The notes under the pieces are model-generated. The model ran no database searches, was not told the DNA's origin, and was given only the letters and a program-made list of their open reading frames with translations. DNA of 64,000 nt from Neorhizobium sp. GTDB lineage: Bacteria; Pseudomonadota; Alphaproteobacteria; Rhizobiales; Rhizobiaceae. Location: assembly GCA_028283725.1 (NCBI GenBank), contig JAPWKC010000004.1:1927001-1991000 (forward strand). Reading direction: 5' to 3'. Both the position numbers and the translations under genes were made by a program. Below are positions 21,837 through 31,684 of this stretch, one piece after another (the stretch's first letter is position 1; each line of letters begins with the position of its first letter).

Positions 21837-21936
21837 AGCAATTCCAGCAAAAGTGGGAACCGGTTTTGCGTCCGGAATTGCGCGGAAACAAAGAGATAGA
21901 GCAGTTTCGCGTTTCGAAGAAAGGCGAAAATGCTCT
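21835..21936. repeat. RIME-type intergenic repeat, copy B
   Basis: The element begins AGAGCAATTCC and ends AAAATGCTCT, with outer inverted ends AGAGCA/TGCTCT. It is related over its full length to the copies at 11872 and 31757. Its first bases are the last two of the purH stop codon TAG, so it sits directly on the gene end. Confidence 0.9.
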
Positions 21937-21980
21937 AAGCGGCTTTGCCCTTGAGGGGGCAAAGTAACGATCATCAATCG

Positions 21981-22012
21981 AAGGCGTCGGAGTTTTCCGG
22001 CGCCTTTGTCGT
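21981..22012 (+). terminator. Terminator of purH
   Basis: AAGGCGTCGG and CCGGCGCCTT form a 10-bp stem with one G-T pair, followed by TGTCGTTG. It lies past the RIME copy, implying the repeat is transcribed in the purH 3' UTR. Confidence 0.7.
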
Positions 22013-22334
22013 TGTAACGGTGCTGAGGGGTGAAAAAGCCTGGCCGTGCCGGGTCTCGCCACGCCGTTCGAGCCGTCTGCGAAGGCGAAAAAACCTGCGG
22101 CAAGGATCTGTGCGAATTTTGGCCTCTGCGGGATCGCCGGGTTGAGCCTTGCTCCGGCATCTGGGGTCGGGTTTGGGAGGGCGTGCCGGACAAGGACGCT
22201 GGAATTCCAGCAATGGCCTCCGCGCATTTTGTTGATCACTCCGCTGATGGCGCGCGAACCCGCCGCGGAGTAGATTGGCGGCGAATCATCACGTCCCGCA
22301 TCCCATTGGCGAGCGGGTCAGGGAGCGCATTTTC
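22013..22334. other. Unassigned intergenic stretch after purH
   Basis: 322 bases contain short open frames without convincing codon use, start context or similarity. I assign nothing except the ribosome site GGGAG near 22321 that serves the next gene. Confidence 0.5.
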
Positions 22335-23345
22335 GTGAAGTCGATCCGCCTGTCTCAGGGCATCCCGTCCCCCCGTACCATTTTCGGTGCCGCCCTTCTT
22401 TCCGCTGTCTCGATGGCGGCCATGCCGGCCGTCGCTGCGCCGCAGTCTTCGGCGGCACCGCCGTGGCTGCTTTCGCATGTCGGCGTCGGCGCCGGGCAGA
22501 TCGCGGCACCCGTCTTGGAGCGCGCCCGCGACCTCTATCTGCAGAAGTCGGCCGAGGGAAAAATTCACAATTCCTGCTATTTCGCCATGGATGCGACGCG
22601 CCCCAACGAGGCGACGGCGAGCCCGACGGGCGGGCGGTTCTACATCATCTGCGAGGCGGCTCATACGTTCCGGGTGATTTCTTCCGGCCATGGCAGCGGC
22701 CGTAATCTGAAGGGCGTTGCCGATTTCTCCAACGGCCGCGCCTGCGCGCGCAATTTCGGCAATGCGCAGGATTCCAATCTGACGATGGGCGGCAGCTATA
22801 TTACCGGGGAGGCGAAAACCTCCTATCGTGGGTATTACCAGCTGCCCGGCCAGCCGGATGCGCCGCTGCTGCGCACCTTCATCCAGTTCAACGGCGAGGG
22901 CGAGACGGCGAATGCCCGCGCGCGGGCGATCGGCGGCCATCCGGCGGCGCTGGTGTCTCGTGTCTGCCGCAAGAAGGACCCGGCAAGCCCTTACGCCAAC
23001 CATGACGGCTATGTGCTGCGCGGCAACCTCGTCGATTATTCCATCGGCCGTAGCGATGGCTGCACCAGCTGGTCGCCGCAGGATGCGCGCGATGTCATTC
23101 CGCTGATGAAGGACAATCCGACCACGCTCTATATCTACCCGGAATCGAAGGATATCGCGGCCGTCGACATGGCGCTCGGTTCCGGCCGCTCGCCGGCACA
23201 GGCCGGCCTCTACTGGAACAGCGACTGTATGAAAGAGATCGGCCAGCCGAAATTCTGGGCCAAGCAGCAGCTGGAGCCGGTCATCGCGCAATGGGCCAAG
23301 GACCATCCGCCACCGCCACCCAAACCCGCGCCACTCTGCCAGTAA
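22335..23345 (+). CDS. Secreted murein L,D-transpeptidase-like protein (YkuD_2 type)
   Basis: The protein resembles the YkuD_2 branch of L,D-transpeptidases, which cross-link peptidoglycan. A signal peptide is visible (RTIFGAALLSAVSMAAMPAVAA, written here from residue about 14, cleaved before PQSS). His119 in SSGHGSGRNL and Cys243 in IGRSDGCTSW are the expected catalytic pair; SNGRACARNFG and NARARAIGGHP also fit. GTG 22335 is chosen because GGGAG lies 9 bases upstream and the signal peptide then starts correctly (336 residues). The C-terminus is proline-rich (HPPPPPKPAPLCQ). Confidence 0.75.
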   Translation: MKSIRLSQGIPSPRTIFGAALLSAVSMAAMPAVAAPQSSAAPPWLLSHVGVGAGQIAAPVLERARDLYLQKSAEGKIHNSCYFAMDATRPNEATASPTGGRFYIICEAAHTFRVISSGHGSGRNLKGVADFSNGRACARNFGNAQDSNLTMGGSYITGEAKTSYRGYYQLPGQPDAPLLRTFIQFNGEGETANARARAIGGHPAALVSRVCRKKDPASPYANHDGYVLRGNLVDYSIGRSDGCTSWSPQDARDVIPLMKDNPTTLYIYPESKDIAAVDMALGSGRSPAQAGLYWNSDCMKEIGQPKFWAKQQLEPVIAQWAKDHPPPPPKPAPLCQ

Positions 23346-23373
23346 GGCGCCGAAATGGCGTTTTCCGGTCCGG

Positions 23374-24759
23374 TCAGCGTGATGGTTTGCGGTCGGCCGG
23401 ATAGGGCGTGAGAAGCAGAAGCACGAGGCCGGCGACGAGGAAGACGAGCAGCGTCGTCATACCGAGCCGGGCCGAACTCGTTAATGCGGTGACGAGCGAA
23501 AACGTCAGGGTGGCGAGAAAGCTCGTTGCGCGGCCGGACAATGCGTAGATGCCGAAATAGCGGCCAGCCTCCGACACATCGATGCTGTGCGCCAGATAGG
23601 AGCGCGACGAGGCCTGAACCGGGCCGAAGGCGACGCCGATCAGGAGGCCGAAGCCGATATAGGCCTTTTCAGCCGCCGTGCCGAACAGGCCGCCGGTATC
23701 GGCGGTCGAGAGCGGGACAAGACCGAAGCCGATGAAGCCGGGGCCGGTCGAGGCAATGCCGAGCGTCGCTGCGGTGAGGAGAACGAGGCTGATCGTCACG
23801 ACAACCTTCGATCCGAGCCGCTTGTCGAGCCAGCCGGCGCCGATGCAGCCCAATATGGCGACGACATTGAGGATGATGCCGTAAAGGCCGATCTCGATCG
23901 TCGCCCAGCCGAACATGCCGGCTGCAAACGTGCCACCGAGAATGAGAAGGCCGTTGACGCCGTCCTGGTAGATCATCCTTGCGATCAGGAAGCGCAGGAT
24001 GCCGGGGCGCGCGCGCAGTTCGGTCAAGGTGCCTTTCAGTTCGCCGAGGCCGGAGCGGACGGCAGATGCGATCGGCAAGCCGCGGGCGGCGTCGGGCGTG
24101 AAGAGGAACATCGGCAGGATGAAGACGAGATACCAGAGTGCCGAAATCGGCCCGGTGATGCGCGCGTCTTCTCCGAGATGCGGATCGAGACCGAAGAGCG
24201 GGGGCACGCCGATCAGCGTCAGGCCGGTCTCGGGACTTGCGGCGAGAAGCGTGACGACCGCGATCAGCACGATCATGCCGCCGAGATAGCCGAGGCCCCA
24301 GGCGATGTTGGAGATACGGCCGACCTGTTCGCGCGGCACCAGCCGAGGCATCATGCTATCGTTGAAGACGGTCGAAAATTCCGCGGCGATCGAGGCTGAT
24401 ATCATGAAGATCATCGGCCAGATCACCGGTGAGCCGGGGCTGGCGAACCAGAGCGCCGAGACCGCGATGATCTGGATGACGGCAAAAGTGCCGATCCAGG
24501 GTTTTCGCGCGCCCGACTGGTCGGCGATGGCGCCCAAGACCGGCGAGAGGATGGCGATGATGACAGACGAAATCGTCGCCATGTTGCTCCAGGCCGTCTG
24601 GGCCGAAACCGGGTCATCCGTCATTCGCGAGACGAAATAGGGGCCGAAGATAAAGGTGGTGACGACGGTGAAGAAGGGCTGCGCCGCCCAGTCGAATGCC
24701 ATCCATCCCCAGATGCCCTTTCGATCGGCATAGGCGGGCCGTTCTATGTCAACAGTCAT
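23374..24759 (-). CDS. MFS transporter, UMF1/Atg22-like
   Basis: A 461-residue, roughly 12-helix membrane protein with the start MTVDIERPAYADRKGIWGWM and FDWAAQPFFTVVTTFIFGPY. These are typical of the UMF1 (unknown major facilitator) branch related to the fungal vacuole effluxer Atg22. Also typical are ADQSGARKPWIG and SRSYLAHSIDVSEAGRYFG. Substrate is unknown; amino acids are plausible from the fungal relative. ATG 24759 gives the natural N-terminus. It lies downstream of the glutamate dehydrogenase on the same strand, separated by 273 bases holding two hairpin repeats. Confidence 0.87.
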   Translation of the reverse strand: MTVDIERPAYADRKGIWGWMAFDWAAQPFFTVVTTFIFGPYFVSRMTDDPVSAQTAWSNMATISSVIIAILSPVLGAIADQSGARKPWIGTFAVIQIIAVSALWFASPGSPVIWPMIFMISASIAAEFSTVFNDSMMPRLVPREQVGRISNIAWGLGYLGGMIVLIAVVTLLAASPETGLTLIGVPPLFGLDPHLGEDARITGPISALWYLVFILPMFLFTPDAARGLPIASAVRSGLGELKGTLTELRARPGILRFLIARMIYQDGVNGLLILGGTFAAGMFGWATIEIGLYGIILNVVAILGCIGAGWLDKRLGSKVVVTISLVLLTAATLGIASTGPGFIGFGLVPLSTADTGGLFGTAAEKAYIGFGLLIGVAFGPVQASSRSYLAHSIDVSEAGRYFGIYALSGRATSFLATLTFSLVTALTSSARLGMTTLLVFLVAGLVLLLLTPYPADRKPSR

Positions 24760-24790
24760 GTCATGGCCCTGCCCTCGTCCTGCCTCTGGT

Positions 24791-24846
24791 GCCGCCTTCT
24801 GCGTCCCGCGCGACCGATCATGGCTGCGCGGAACCGATATCATCGC
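24791..24846. repeat. 56-bp palindromic repeat, unit 1
   Basis: This 56-base unit matches 24968-25023 at 46 of 56 positions by direct reading, with no gaps. Its arms around GTCCCGCGC and GCGCGGAAC can pair imperfectly. Confidence 0.8.
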
Positions 24847-24967
24847 TCTTTCGTCTTAGAGTTCCCAGTTGGAGGACTGGCGCATATGCCCTTGCGATCG
24901 GCATTCACGGGTCATCCTGCGGCTACAGTCATGATGCTGTTGCCTTGCACTCGGTCCTGGACCTCTT

Positions 24968-25023
24968 CCCGCCTTCGGCGTTCCACGCGGCTAATCAAGG
25001 CCGCGTGGAACCGGTATCATCGC
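24968..25023. repeat. 56-bp palindromic repeat, unit 2
   Basis: Contains a perfect 12-bp inverted repeat, GTTCCACGCGGC (24980-24991) and GCCGCGTGGAAC (25000-25011), with an 8-base loop TAATCAAG. It starts 177 bases after unit 1 and ends 10 bases past the dehydrogenase stop, so on the minus strand it sits in that gene's 3' region. There is no T run, so it is not a standard terminator. Confidence 0.85.
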
Positions 25024-25032
25024 CCCATGCTC

Positions 25033-28000
25033 TCAAAGCACCCGGCCGTGGGCCAGATCGTTGAGCAGGCTGGCCGCCACCGTGATCTTTGCGAGCGTCA
25101 GGTCGCCGCTGTCGCCAAGCGCAATCAGTTCGGCACCGATGCGGTTGATCCGCAGCCGGTCCCCGGCGATCCAGGCATCGACCGGCCGCTTCTCCCTGGC
25201 GTGTTCGGTGAGCGCTGCAATCACCATGTCGCGGCGAGCAGACGCCAGTTGCTGCAGGCTGCGCGACAGAGCAAGGCTCTCGTAGTGATCCGATGTCGAG
25301 ATCCGCTCGCCGGCAACGATCAGCCGGTTGACGCGGAAGGTTTCGGTCACAGTGAAATAGCTCTCGATGGCGCGGGCCATGCTTTCGCCGGTCGCATCGG
25401 CAATCCGCATGATTTCCGGCACGATGACGAGGGCCGAGAGGCGGCGGATTTCCGTGACAAGCTCGGCCGAGGCGCCCTCGCCTTCGAGGGCCGCTGCCAA
25501 TGGTGCCGTCTCTGCGACGGTCTCGTCCGAAATCATCGTCCGCAGAACCTTGACCGCATTCCTTAGCCGGGCAATGGCCTCGCTCAGATCGGAGGTGCCG
25601 ACCTGGGTCTGCAGTGCCAGATAGGTGCCGATCGTGATGATGCGGCTGATCTGGGCATAGAGATCGTTCTGCGTGCGGCCGGAAACCTGACCGTCGAGGG
25701 CATCGATGTCCTTCCAGACTTTCGGCAGGTCGAAGCCGTCACGGATGAGGAAGGCTGCCTTCACGACATTGGCGGGCGTCGCGCCGGTCATGTCGCTCAT
25801 CATCTGCACGAAGCCCGGACCGCCGCGGTTTACCGCCTCGTTTGCAAGGATCGTCGAGACGATTTCGCGGTGCAGACGGTGGCCGGCAATGTCCTCGGCA
25901 TAGGGTTTCTGCATCTTTTGCGGAAAATAGCCGGCAAGCGTCGTTGCGAAATAAGGATCGTCCGGCAGCGTGCTGTCGAGGATCTGGTCGAAGAGCACGA
26001 TCTTGGCGTAGGAAAGAAGCACGCCGATTTCAGGCCGGGTCAGCGGCCGGTTGTTGAGATAGCGATCGGCCAGTTCGGTGTCGTCGGGCAGAGTCTCGAC
26101 CTTGCGGTTCAGGAGCCCCTGGCCCTCCAGTACAGACATCAGATGCGACAGTTCCTCGCGGTTCGCCAGCCCCTTGCGCTCAACGAGCGAGATGGCGAGC
26201 GGCTGGAGGTAGTTGTTGCGAAGGACGAGGTTGCCGACCTCGCTGGTCATCGAGGCCAAGAGCTTGTTGCGCTTGTCGCGCGGCAAGCGGCCATCCTGCA
26301 TGGCCGGGTTGAGCGCGATCTTGATATTGACCTCGACGTCGGAGGAGTTGACGCCGGCGGAATTGTCGATCGCGTCCGAATTGCAGCGTCCGCCTGCGAG
26401 CGCATAGGCGATGCGGCCCTTCTGGGTGACACCCAGATTGGCGCCCTCGCCGATGACTTTGGCGCCGACTTCTGTTGCCGTGATGCGGATCGCGTCATTG
26501 GCGCGGTCGCCGACATCGCTGTCGGCTTCGGCGGCGGCCTTCACATAGGTGCCGATGCCGCCGAACCAGAGGAGATCGACCTTGCTCTTGACGATCGCCG
26601 TCATGATCTCGAAGGGCGTCGCAGTCACCTTGTCGAGGCCGATCGCGGCTGCGGCCTGCGGCGACAGCTTGACCGATTTTAGCGAGCGCGAAATGATCAT
26701 GCCGCCGTCCGAGAGCAGCGCCTTGTCGTAATCCTGCCAGCTGGAGCGGGGGAGCGCGAACATCCGCTGCCGCTCGGCAAAGGAGCGCTCGATATCCGGG
26801 TCCGGGTCGATGAAGATATCGCGGTGGTCGAAGGCGGCGATCAGGCGCGTCTGGGTCGAGAGCAGCATGCCGTTGCCGAAGACGTCGCCCGACATGTCGC
26901 CGACGCCGACGACCGAAAAAGGCGTCGTCTGGATATCGATATCCATCTCACGGAAATGCCGCTTCACGGCCTCCCAGGCGCCGCGGGCGGTGATGCCCAT
27001 CTTCTTGTGGTCGTAGCCGGCCGAACCGCCCGAGGCAAAGGCGTCGTCCAGCCAGAAGCCTGCCTCCTGGGCAAGCCCGTTGGCAGTGTCGGAGAAGGTG
27101 GCCGTCCCCTTGTCGGCGGCAACGACGAAATAGGGATCGTCGCCATCAAGCCTGAGCGTATTCTTCGGTGCCAAGATCTCACCGGAGACGATGTTGTCGG
27201 TGATGGTCAGCATGGTGCGGATATAGGTCTTGTAGGCCTCGCGGCCGGCGTTGAACCAGTCTTCGCGCGCGCCGCCGACAGGGAGTTTCTTCGGGAAGAA
27301 GCCGCCCTTGGCGCCGACCGGCACGATGACGGCATTCTTCACCTGCTGCGCCTTGACGAGGCCGAGCACTTCGGTGCGATAATCCTCGCCGCGGTCCGAC
27401 CAGCGGATGCCGCCGCGCGCCACCTTGCCGAAGCGCAGATGGACGCCCTCGACCTCGGTGCCGTAAACGAAGATCTCGCGGAAAGGGCGCGGCTCGGGAA
27501 GGCCGTCCAGCAGTTTCGGATCGAGCTTGAAGGCGAGCATCGGGTTATGCGCGCCATCCGGCCCCTTCTGGAAATAGTTGGTGCGCAGCGTCGCATCCAC
27601 CGCGTTGACGAAGCGGCGCAGTGTGCGGTCCTCGTCGAGGTTCGGCACCTTGCCGAGCGCCTCTTCGATCGTCGCATGGGCTTCGGTGAGTTTCTTCACC
27701 CTCGCCTTTTCGCCGGTCTTCGGGTCGAAGCCGTCGCGGAAGAGGGTGAAGATCGACGCGGCGATGCCGGCATGCTTGTTCAGCGTGTCGGCGATATAGG
27801 TTTGCGAATAGACGATGCCGGTCTGGCGCAGATAGCGCGCATAGGCGCGCATCACCGTCACCTCGCGGGCAGAAAGGCCAGCCAGAAGAACGAGGCGGTT
27901 GAGGGCGTCATTGTCGATCGAGCCGTCGAAGGCGGCAAGGAAAGCGTCTTCGAGAAGCGCGCCTTCAACGGAAAGATCGATCTCTCTGCCGGTTTCGAGC

Positions 28001-29817
28001 TCGAGTTCCATGTCGTGCAACACGACAAGGGTATTCTCCTGGGTGTTCCTTGGGCCGACCTGGATCTCGAATGTCTGCTCGCTCACCACATGGAATCCGA
28101 GGTTTTCCAGAAGCGGCACACGGCGGGACAAGGACAGGGCCTCGCCGCGATGGAAGATCTTCAGCGACACCGTGGAGCCGGGATCCTGCGGGCGGCGATA
28201 GAAGGCGATGCGGATCGTTTCGTCCTTCGCGCAGGCGTCGATATCGGCCAGATCGGCAAAGCTGTCTTCCGGCGTGAACGCCTCCTGAAACGCCTGGGTG
28301 ACGGCAAGACGCGGGCCATCCTTGGCAAGTGCCGCCAGCCGTTCTTCCCAGGGCAGAGCGATCAGGCCGACGGCGGCCTCAAGCTTGCCCTGCGCGATGC
28401 GCGGGGTCTTGCCGCCGCGCCGGCCGATGATCATGTGCAGCCGCGCGACATTGGCCTCGGGAAAAGCCGGGTAATAGGCCGAGACATGGCCCTCATAGGC
28501 AGTTGCCAGATAAGAGCCGATCCGTTCGCGCACGCGGGAATTATAGTCTTCGCGCGGGACATAGACGATGGCTGAGACGAAACGGTCGAAATGATCGACA
28601 CGCGGCAGGACGCGCACGCGCGGCCGCTCTGCGAGTTCCATGATCTGCTCGCAGAAGCGTGCGAGAAGATCGGTGTCGATCTGGAACAGGTCGTCACGCG
28701 GGTAGGATTCCAGCGTGTTTTCCAGCATGCGGCCGGAATGGCTTTCCGGATCGAAACCGAAATGCCGCTCGATGCGCTCCGCCTTGGCGCGCAGGAGCGG
28801 GATATCGCTGACGGAGCCGGCATAGGCGGTGGCGTTGAACAGGCCGACGATGCGCAGTTCGCCGATGACGTCGCCCGTCTCGTCGAAGCGTTTGACGCCG
28901 ACATAATCCATGTAGGCGCGACGGTGGACGACGGATTTCACATTGGCTTTGGTGACGATCAGGAGATCCGGGCCATCGAGAAATTCGAGGATCTCGGGCG
29001 TCGTCATCACGGCGTCCTTGCCCTGGCGCAGGACGCGCACGTCGGGGTCGGCCAGAATGCCGAGGCCCCTGCCCTTGCCGCGTTCGATCGTCGCCTCGGC
29101 GCCCTTGCCGGAATAGACGTATTCGCGCATGCCGAGGAAGGTGAAATTGTCGTCGCGCAGCCAGTTCAGGAAGGCAAGAGCCTCGTCGCGGTCCGCCTTG
29201 CGGCGGTTCGGCAGGCGTTCCAGTTGGGCAGACGCGCCATCGAGCACACCGAGCATGGCGCTCCAATCGCCGATCGTCTGGTGCACCTGGCCAAGCACGC
29301 TTCGAACACGTTCGACGAGCTGGCCGGCGGCTTCCTCGCCGAGAGCTGCGACATGGATCTGGATCAGGCTGACGTGATGGGCCGGGTGGCCGGGCTTGTC
29401 ATGGGTCATCAGGGCCGTTGCCTTGCCCTGTTCGACGATCAGGATCGGGTGGACGGCCATGGTCAGCAGGCGGTGAGTGGATGTCACCTCGCCGATGACG
29501 GAATCAAAGAGGAAGGGCATGTTACGATCGATGATCGTCAGGATCGAAACCGGCGTGCCGCCGGGCTCGACACCATCGGGTGTCTCGACCGTGACGTCGG
29601 CCTGTTTGCCATCCCAGGCGGCAAGGCGTGCTGCCGCCTGGCGCGTCGCGATCGCCAGCATTTCGGGCGTATACGCGGCGAGGTCGTCGTCGCTTGCCCT
29701 GCCGAAGAGGATCGCCGGGTCGAGCGTCTGCGCCTCATTGCCTGTCTGGTCTCTTCCCAGAGCAGCGCGGGCGCTTTCCATCTGCCTGTCGCGCTTGGTA
29801 TTCTGCCTGCCTGCCAT
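25033..29817 (-). CDS. NAD-specific glutamate dehydrogenase, large (180 kDa) type
   Basis: This enzyme oxidatively deaminates glutamate to 2-oxoglutarate with NAD, feeding amino-acid carbon to the TCA cycle. At 1,594 residues it is the large GDH class of proteobacteria and actinobacteria, a homohexamer with long N- and C-terminal regulatory regions around a central catalytic domain. The catalytic part includes GGIRWSDRGEDYRTEVLGL and VGAKGGFFPKKLP (about residue 835), followed by the NAD-binding part with VVGVGDMSGDVFGNGML. ATG 29817 is preceded by GGGAG in GGGAGAAG; an upstream in-frame ATG lacks a site. It is divergent from pdxY. Confidence 0.95.
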   Translation of the reverse strand: MAGRQNTKRDRQMESARAALGRDQTGNEAQTLDPAILFGRASDDDLAAYTPEMLAIATRQAAARLAAWDGKQADVTVETPDGVEPGGTPVSILTIIDRNMPFLFDSVIGEVTSTHRLLTMAVHPILIVEQGKATALMTHDKPGHPAHHVSLIQIHVAALGEEAAGQLVERVRSVLGQVHQTIGDWSAMLGVLDGASAQLERLPNRRKADRDEALAFLNWLRDDNFTFLGMREYVYSGKGAEATIERGKGRGLGILADPDVRVLRQGKDAVMTTPEILEFLDGPDLLIVTKANVKSVVHRRAYMDYVGVKRFDETGDVIGELRIVGLFNATAYAGSVSDIPLLRAKAERIERHFGFDPESHSGRMLENTLESYPRDDLFQIDTDLLARFCEQIMELAERPRVRVLPRVDHFDRFVSAIVYVPREDYNSRVRERIGSYLATAYEGHVSAYYPAFPEANVARLHMIIGRRGGKTPRIAQGKLEAAVGLIALPWEERLAALAKDGPRLAVTQAFQEAFTPEDSFADLADIDACAKDETIRIAFYRRPQDPGSTVSLKIFHRGEALSLSRRVPLLENLGFHVVSEQTFEIQVGPRNTQENTLVVLHDMELELETGREIDLSVEGALLEDAFLAAFDGSIDNDALNRLVLLAGLSAREVTVMRAYARYLRQTGIVYSQTYIADTLNKHAGIAASIFTLFRDGFDPKTGEKARVKKLTEAHATIEEALGKVPNLDEDRTLRRFVNAVDATLRTNYFQKGPDGAHNPMLAFKLDPKLLDGLPEPRPFREIFVYGTEVEGVHLRFGKVARGGIRWSDRGEDYRTEVLGLVKAQQVKNAVIVPVGAKGGFFPKKLPVGGAREDWFNAGREAYKTYIRTMLTITDNIVSGEILAPKNTLRLDGDDPYFVVAADKGTATFSDTANGLAQEAGFWLDDAFASGGSAGYDHKKMGITARGAWEAVKRHFREMDIDIQTTPFSVVGVGDMSGDVFGNGMLLSTQTRLIAAFDHRDIFIDPDPDIERSFAERQRMFALPRSSWQDYDKALLSDGGMIISRSLKSVKLSPQAAAAIGLDKVTATPFEIMTAIVKSKVDLLWFGGIGTYVKAAAEADSDVGDRANDAIRITATEVGAKVIGEGANLGVTQKGRIAYALAGGRCNSDAIDNSAGVNSSDVEVNIKIALNPAMQDGRLPRDKRNKLLASMTSEVGNLVLRNNYLQPLAISLVERKGLANREELSHLMSVLEGQGLLNRKVETLPDDTELADRYLNNRPLTRPEIGVLLSYAKIVLFDQILDSTLPDDPYFATTLAGYFPQKMQKPYAEDIAGHRLHREIVSTILANEAVNRGGPGFVQMMSDMTGATPANVVKAAFLIRDGFDLPKVWKDIDALDGQVSGRTQNDLYAQISRIITIGTYLALQTQVGTSDLSEAIARLRNAVKVLRTMISDETVAETAPLAAALEGEGASAELVTEIRRLSALVIVPEIMRIADATGESMARAIESYFTVTETFRVNRLIVAGERISTSDHYESLALSRSLQQLASARRDMVIAALTEHAREKRPVDAWIAGDRLRINRIGAELIALGDSGDLTLAKITVAASLLNDLAHGRVL

Positions 29818-30001
29818 TCGCTTCTCCCGTAAGCCGTGCAAAACCGGTTCGTGTTCTTATATCGGATGACAATTCAATACGGCCTTGACGTGTCAACCAT
29901 CTGTCAAACGCATCATCTAATGGATCGTCCGTTGACATGCGGCCGGGAAGGCCCGATCAACGAGCAAAAGCAGTCGCAAACCGGTGCCTTCAGGACATAA
30001 G

Positions 30002-30874
30002 ATGCAGGATATCAGCAGCGCCGTCATCGTCATTTCCAGCCACGTGATCCGTGGCTCGGTGGGAAACCGTGCGGCCGTGTTCGCGCTGGAGACGCTTGGT
30101 CATCCCGTCTGGGCGATGCCGACGATCGTGCTTCCCTGGCATCCCGGTCACGGCCCCTCCACCAGGCTGACGTTTTCCGAATCAGATTTCGACAAAGCTA
30201 TAGACGATCTCATCCGGGCGCCATGGCTGGGCGAGGTGAAGGCGGTGCTTACAGGGTATTTCGGCAATGCGGCGCAGCCGAAGGCGGTGGCGCGGCTGAT
30301 CCGGGCGCTGAAGGAGAAAAATCCCGATCTCCTCTATGTCTGCGATCCTGTCATGGGCGATCTCGGCGGGCTCTATGTCCCGCAGGCGACGGCCGAGGCG
30401 ATCCGCGACGAGCTGATCCCGCTTGCGACCGTCGCGACGCCGAACCGCTACGAGCTTGCCTGGATGGCGGGCGCGCCGCTCGAAACCAATAACGACATCA
30501 TGGAAGCGGCGATCTCGCTCGGCCCGCCGCGGCTTCTGGTGACCTCGGCCGTGCCGATGATCGAGGGCGGCACCGGCAATCTCTATCTCTCGGGCAAGCA
30601 TGCGCTGCTCGCCGAGCATCGGGTGATCGACAATCCGCCGAACGGGCTCGGCGATCTGCTGGCCGCTCTTTTCCTCGGCCGGCTGATGTCCGGCATGGAC
30701 GACGAGCGTGCCTTGCAGCTGGCGACCGCGAGCGTGTTCGAAATCCTGGCGCGCACCGTCAAGCGCGGCGGCGACGAACTGGCGCTCGAAACGGACGCGT
30801 CCAGCCTCTCGACACCGATGGCGATGGTGCAGATGCGCCGGCTTCTCCATCCGCTGCAGCGATCCAAGCGGTAA
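30002..30874 (+). CDS. pdxY: Pyridoxal kinase
   Basis: Phosphorylates pyridoxal to PLP in the salvage pathway; a ribokinase-fold enzyme. The N-terminus is typical of the group (VIVISSHVIRGSVGNRAAVF, ETLGHPVWAMPTIVLPWHPG). Substrate-side motifs VCDPVMGD and TPNRYELAWMAG are present. The anion-hole/catalytic motif is NPPNGLGDLLAALFLG with Asp218. ATG 30002 has AGGA 6 bases upstream; 290 residues. Carbonic anhydrase follows 91 bases downstream. Separate PLP-homeostasis protein at 9150. Confidence 0.93.
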   Translation: MQDISSAVIVISSHVIRGSVGNRAAVFALETLGHPVWAMPTIVLPWHPGHGPSTRLTFSESDFDKAIDDLIRAPWLGEVKAVLTGYFGNAAQPKAVARLIRALKEKNPDLLYVCDPVMGDLGGLYVPQATAEAIRDELIPLATVATPNRYELAWMAGAPLETNNDIMEAAISLGPPRLLVTSAVPMIEGGTGNLYLSGKHALLAEHRVIDNPPNGLGDLLAALFLGRLMSGMDDERALQLATASVFEILARTVKRGGDELALETDASSLSTPMAMVQMRRLLHPLQRSKR

Positions 30875-30965
30875 GACCGGAGAGGGATCGGATAGGCGGC
30901 CGGGTCGGCCTGCTGCGGCACAATCGCCGTTGATCTTCGTCAAACAGAGGGATAATCGTTGCCGC

Positions 30966-31658
30966 ATGATAGATTTTCCTGAACAACTCCTCTCCGGTTA
31001 TCGCAACTTCATGAGCGGTCGTTACAGCGACGAGCGGGAACGCTATCGCGTTCTCGCCGACAAGGGCCAAAAGCCCCATACGCTTGTGATTGCCTGTTGT
31101 GACAGCCGCGCGGCGCCGGAAACGGTGTTCGACTGCGGGCCGGGCGAACTCTTCGTCGTCAGAAACATCGCCAATATGGTGCCACCATATGAGCCGGACA
31201 GCCAGTTTCACGGCACGTCGGCGGCGCTCGAATATGCGATGCAGGTTCTGAAGATCCGCAACATCGTCGTGATGGGCCATGGCCGCTGCGGCGGCATCCA
31301 GGCTGCACTCGATCCCGAACTCGAACCGCTGTCGCCCGGCGACTTCATCGGCAAGTGGATCGGCCTCGTCAGGCCGGCCGCCGAGCAGATCCAGAGCAAC
31401 GACCTGATGACCCAGGGCGAGCGCCAGACGGCGCTGGAGCGCGTGTCGATCCGCAACTCCATCGGTAATCTTGCGACCTTCCCCTTCATCAAGTCACTGA
31501 CGCAATCGGGCGAGCTTGCCATTCATGGCGCGTGGTTCGATATCTCGACCGGCGAATTGTGGGTGATGAACGATCGCGGCGATTTCGTTCGCCCGGAGCT
31601 CGAACAGTCTGCCGTGGCGGACGCTGTTGAGCCGGAAACGGTACCGGACGCAGGCTGA
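30966..31658 (+). CDS. Beta-class carbonic anhydrase
   Basis: Interconverts CO2 and bicarbonate, supplying bicarbonate to carboxylases. The zinc ligands of the beta class are visible: Cys44 in CCDSR (with Asp46-Arg48 dyad), His105 and Cys108 in GHGRCGG. GPGELFVVRNIANMVPP and FHGTSAALEYA are further family signatures. Length is 230 residues. The nearest ribosome-site-like purine run (AGAGGG) is 14 bases from ATG 30966, longer than ideal, but the start fits the family. It ends in a strong terminator. Confidence 0.96.
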   Translation: MIDFPEQLLSGYRNFMSGRYSDERERYRVLADKGQKPHTLVIACCDSRAAPETVFDCGPGELFVVRNIANMVPPYEPDSQFHGTSAALEYAMQVLKIRNIVVMGHGRCGGIQAALDPELEPLSPGDFIGKWIGLVRPAAEQIQSNDLMTQGERQTALERVSIRNSIGNLATFPFIKSLTQSGELAIHGAWFDISTGELWVMNDRGDFVRPELEQSAVADAVEPETVPDAG

Positions 31659-31684
31659 CCGGGCCAGGATTTTAGACAGAAATG

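Noticed and set aside
22030..22338. 102-codon plus-strand frame upstream of the L,D-transpeptidase gene
   Set aside because: No ribosome site, no recognisable domain, and it runs into the next gene's start.
26824..28575. 583-codon plus-strand open frame
   Set aside because: Antisense of the NAD-glutamate dehydrogenase; no recognisable domain.
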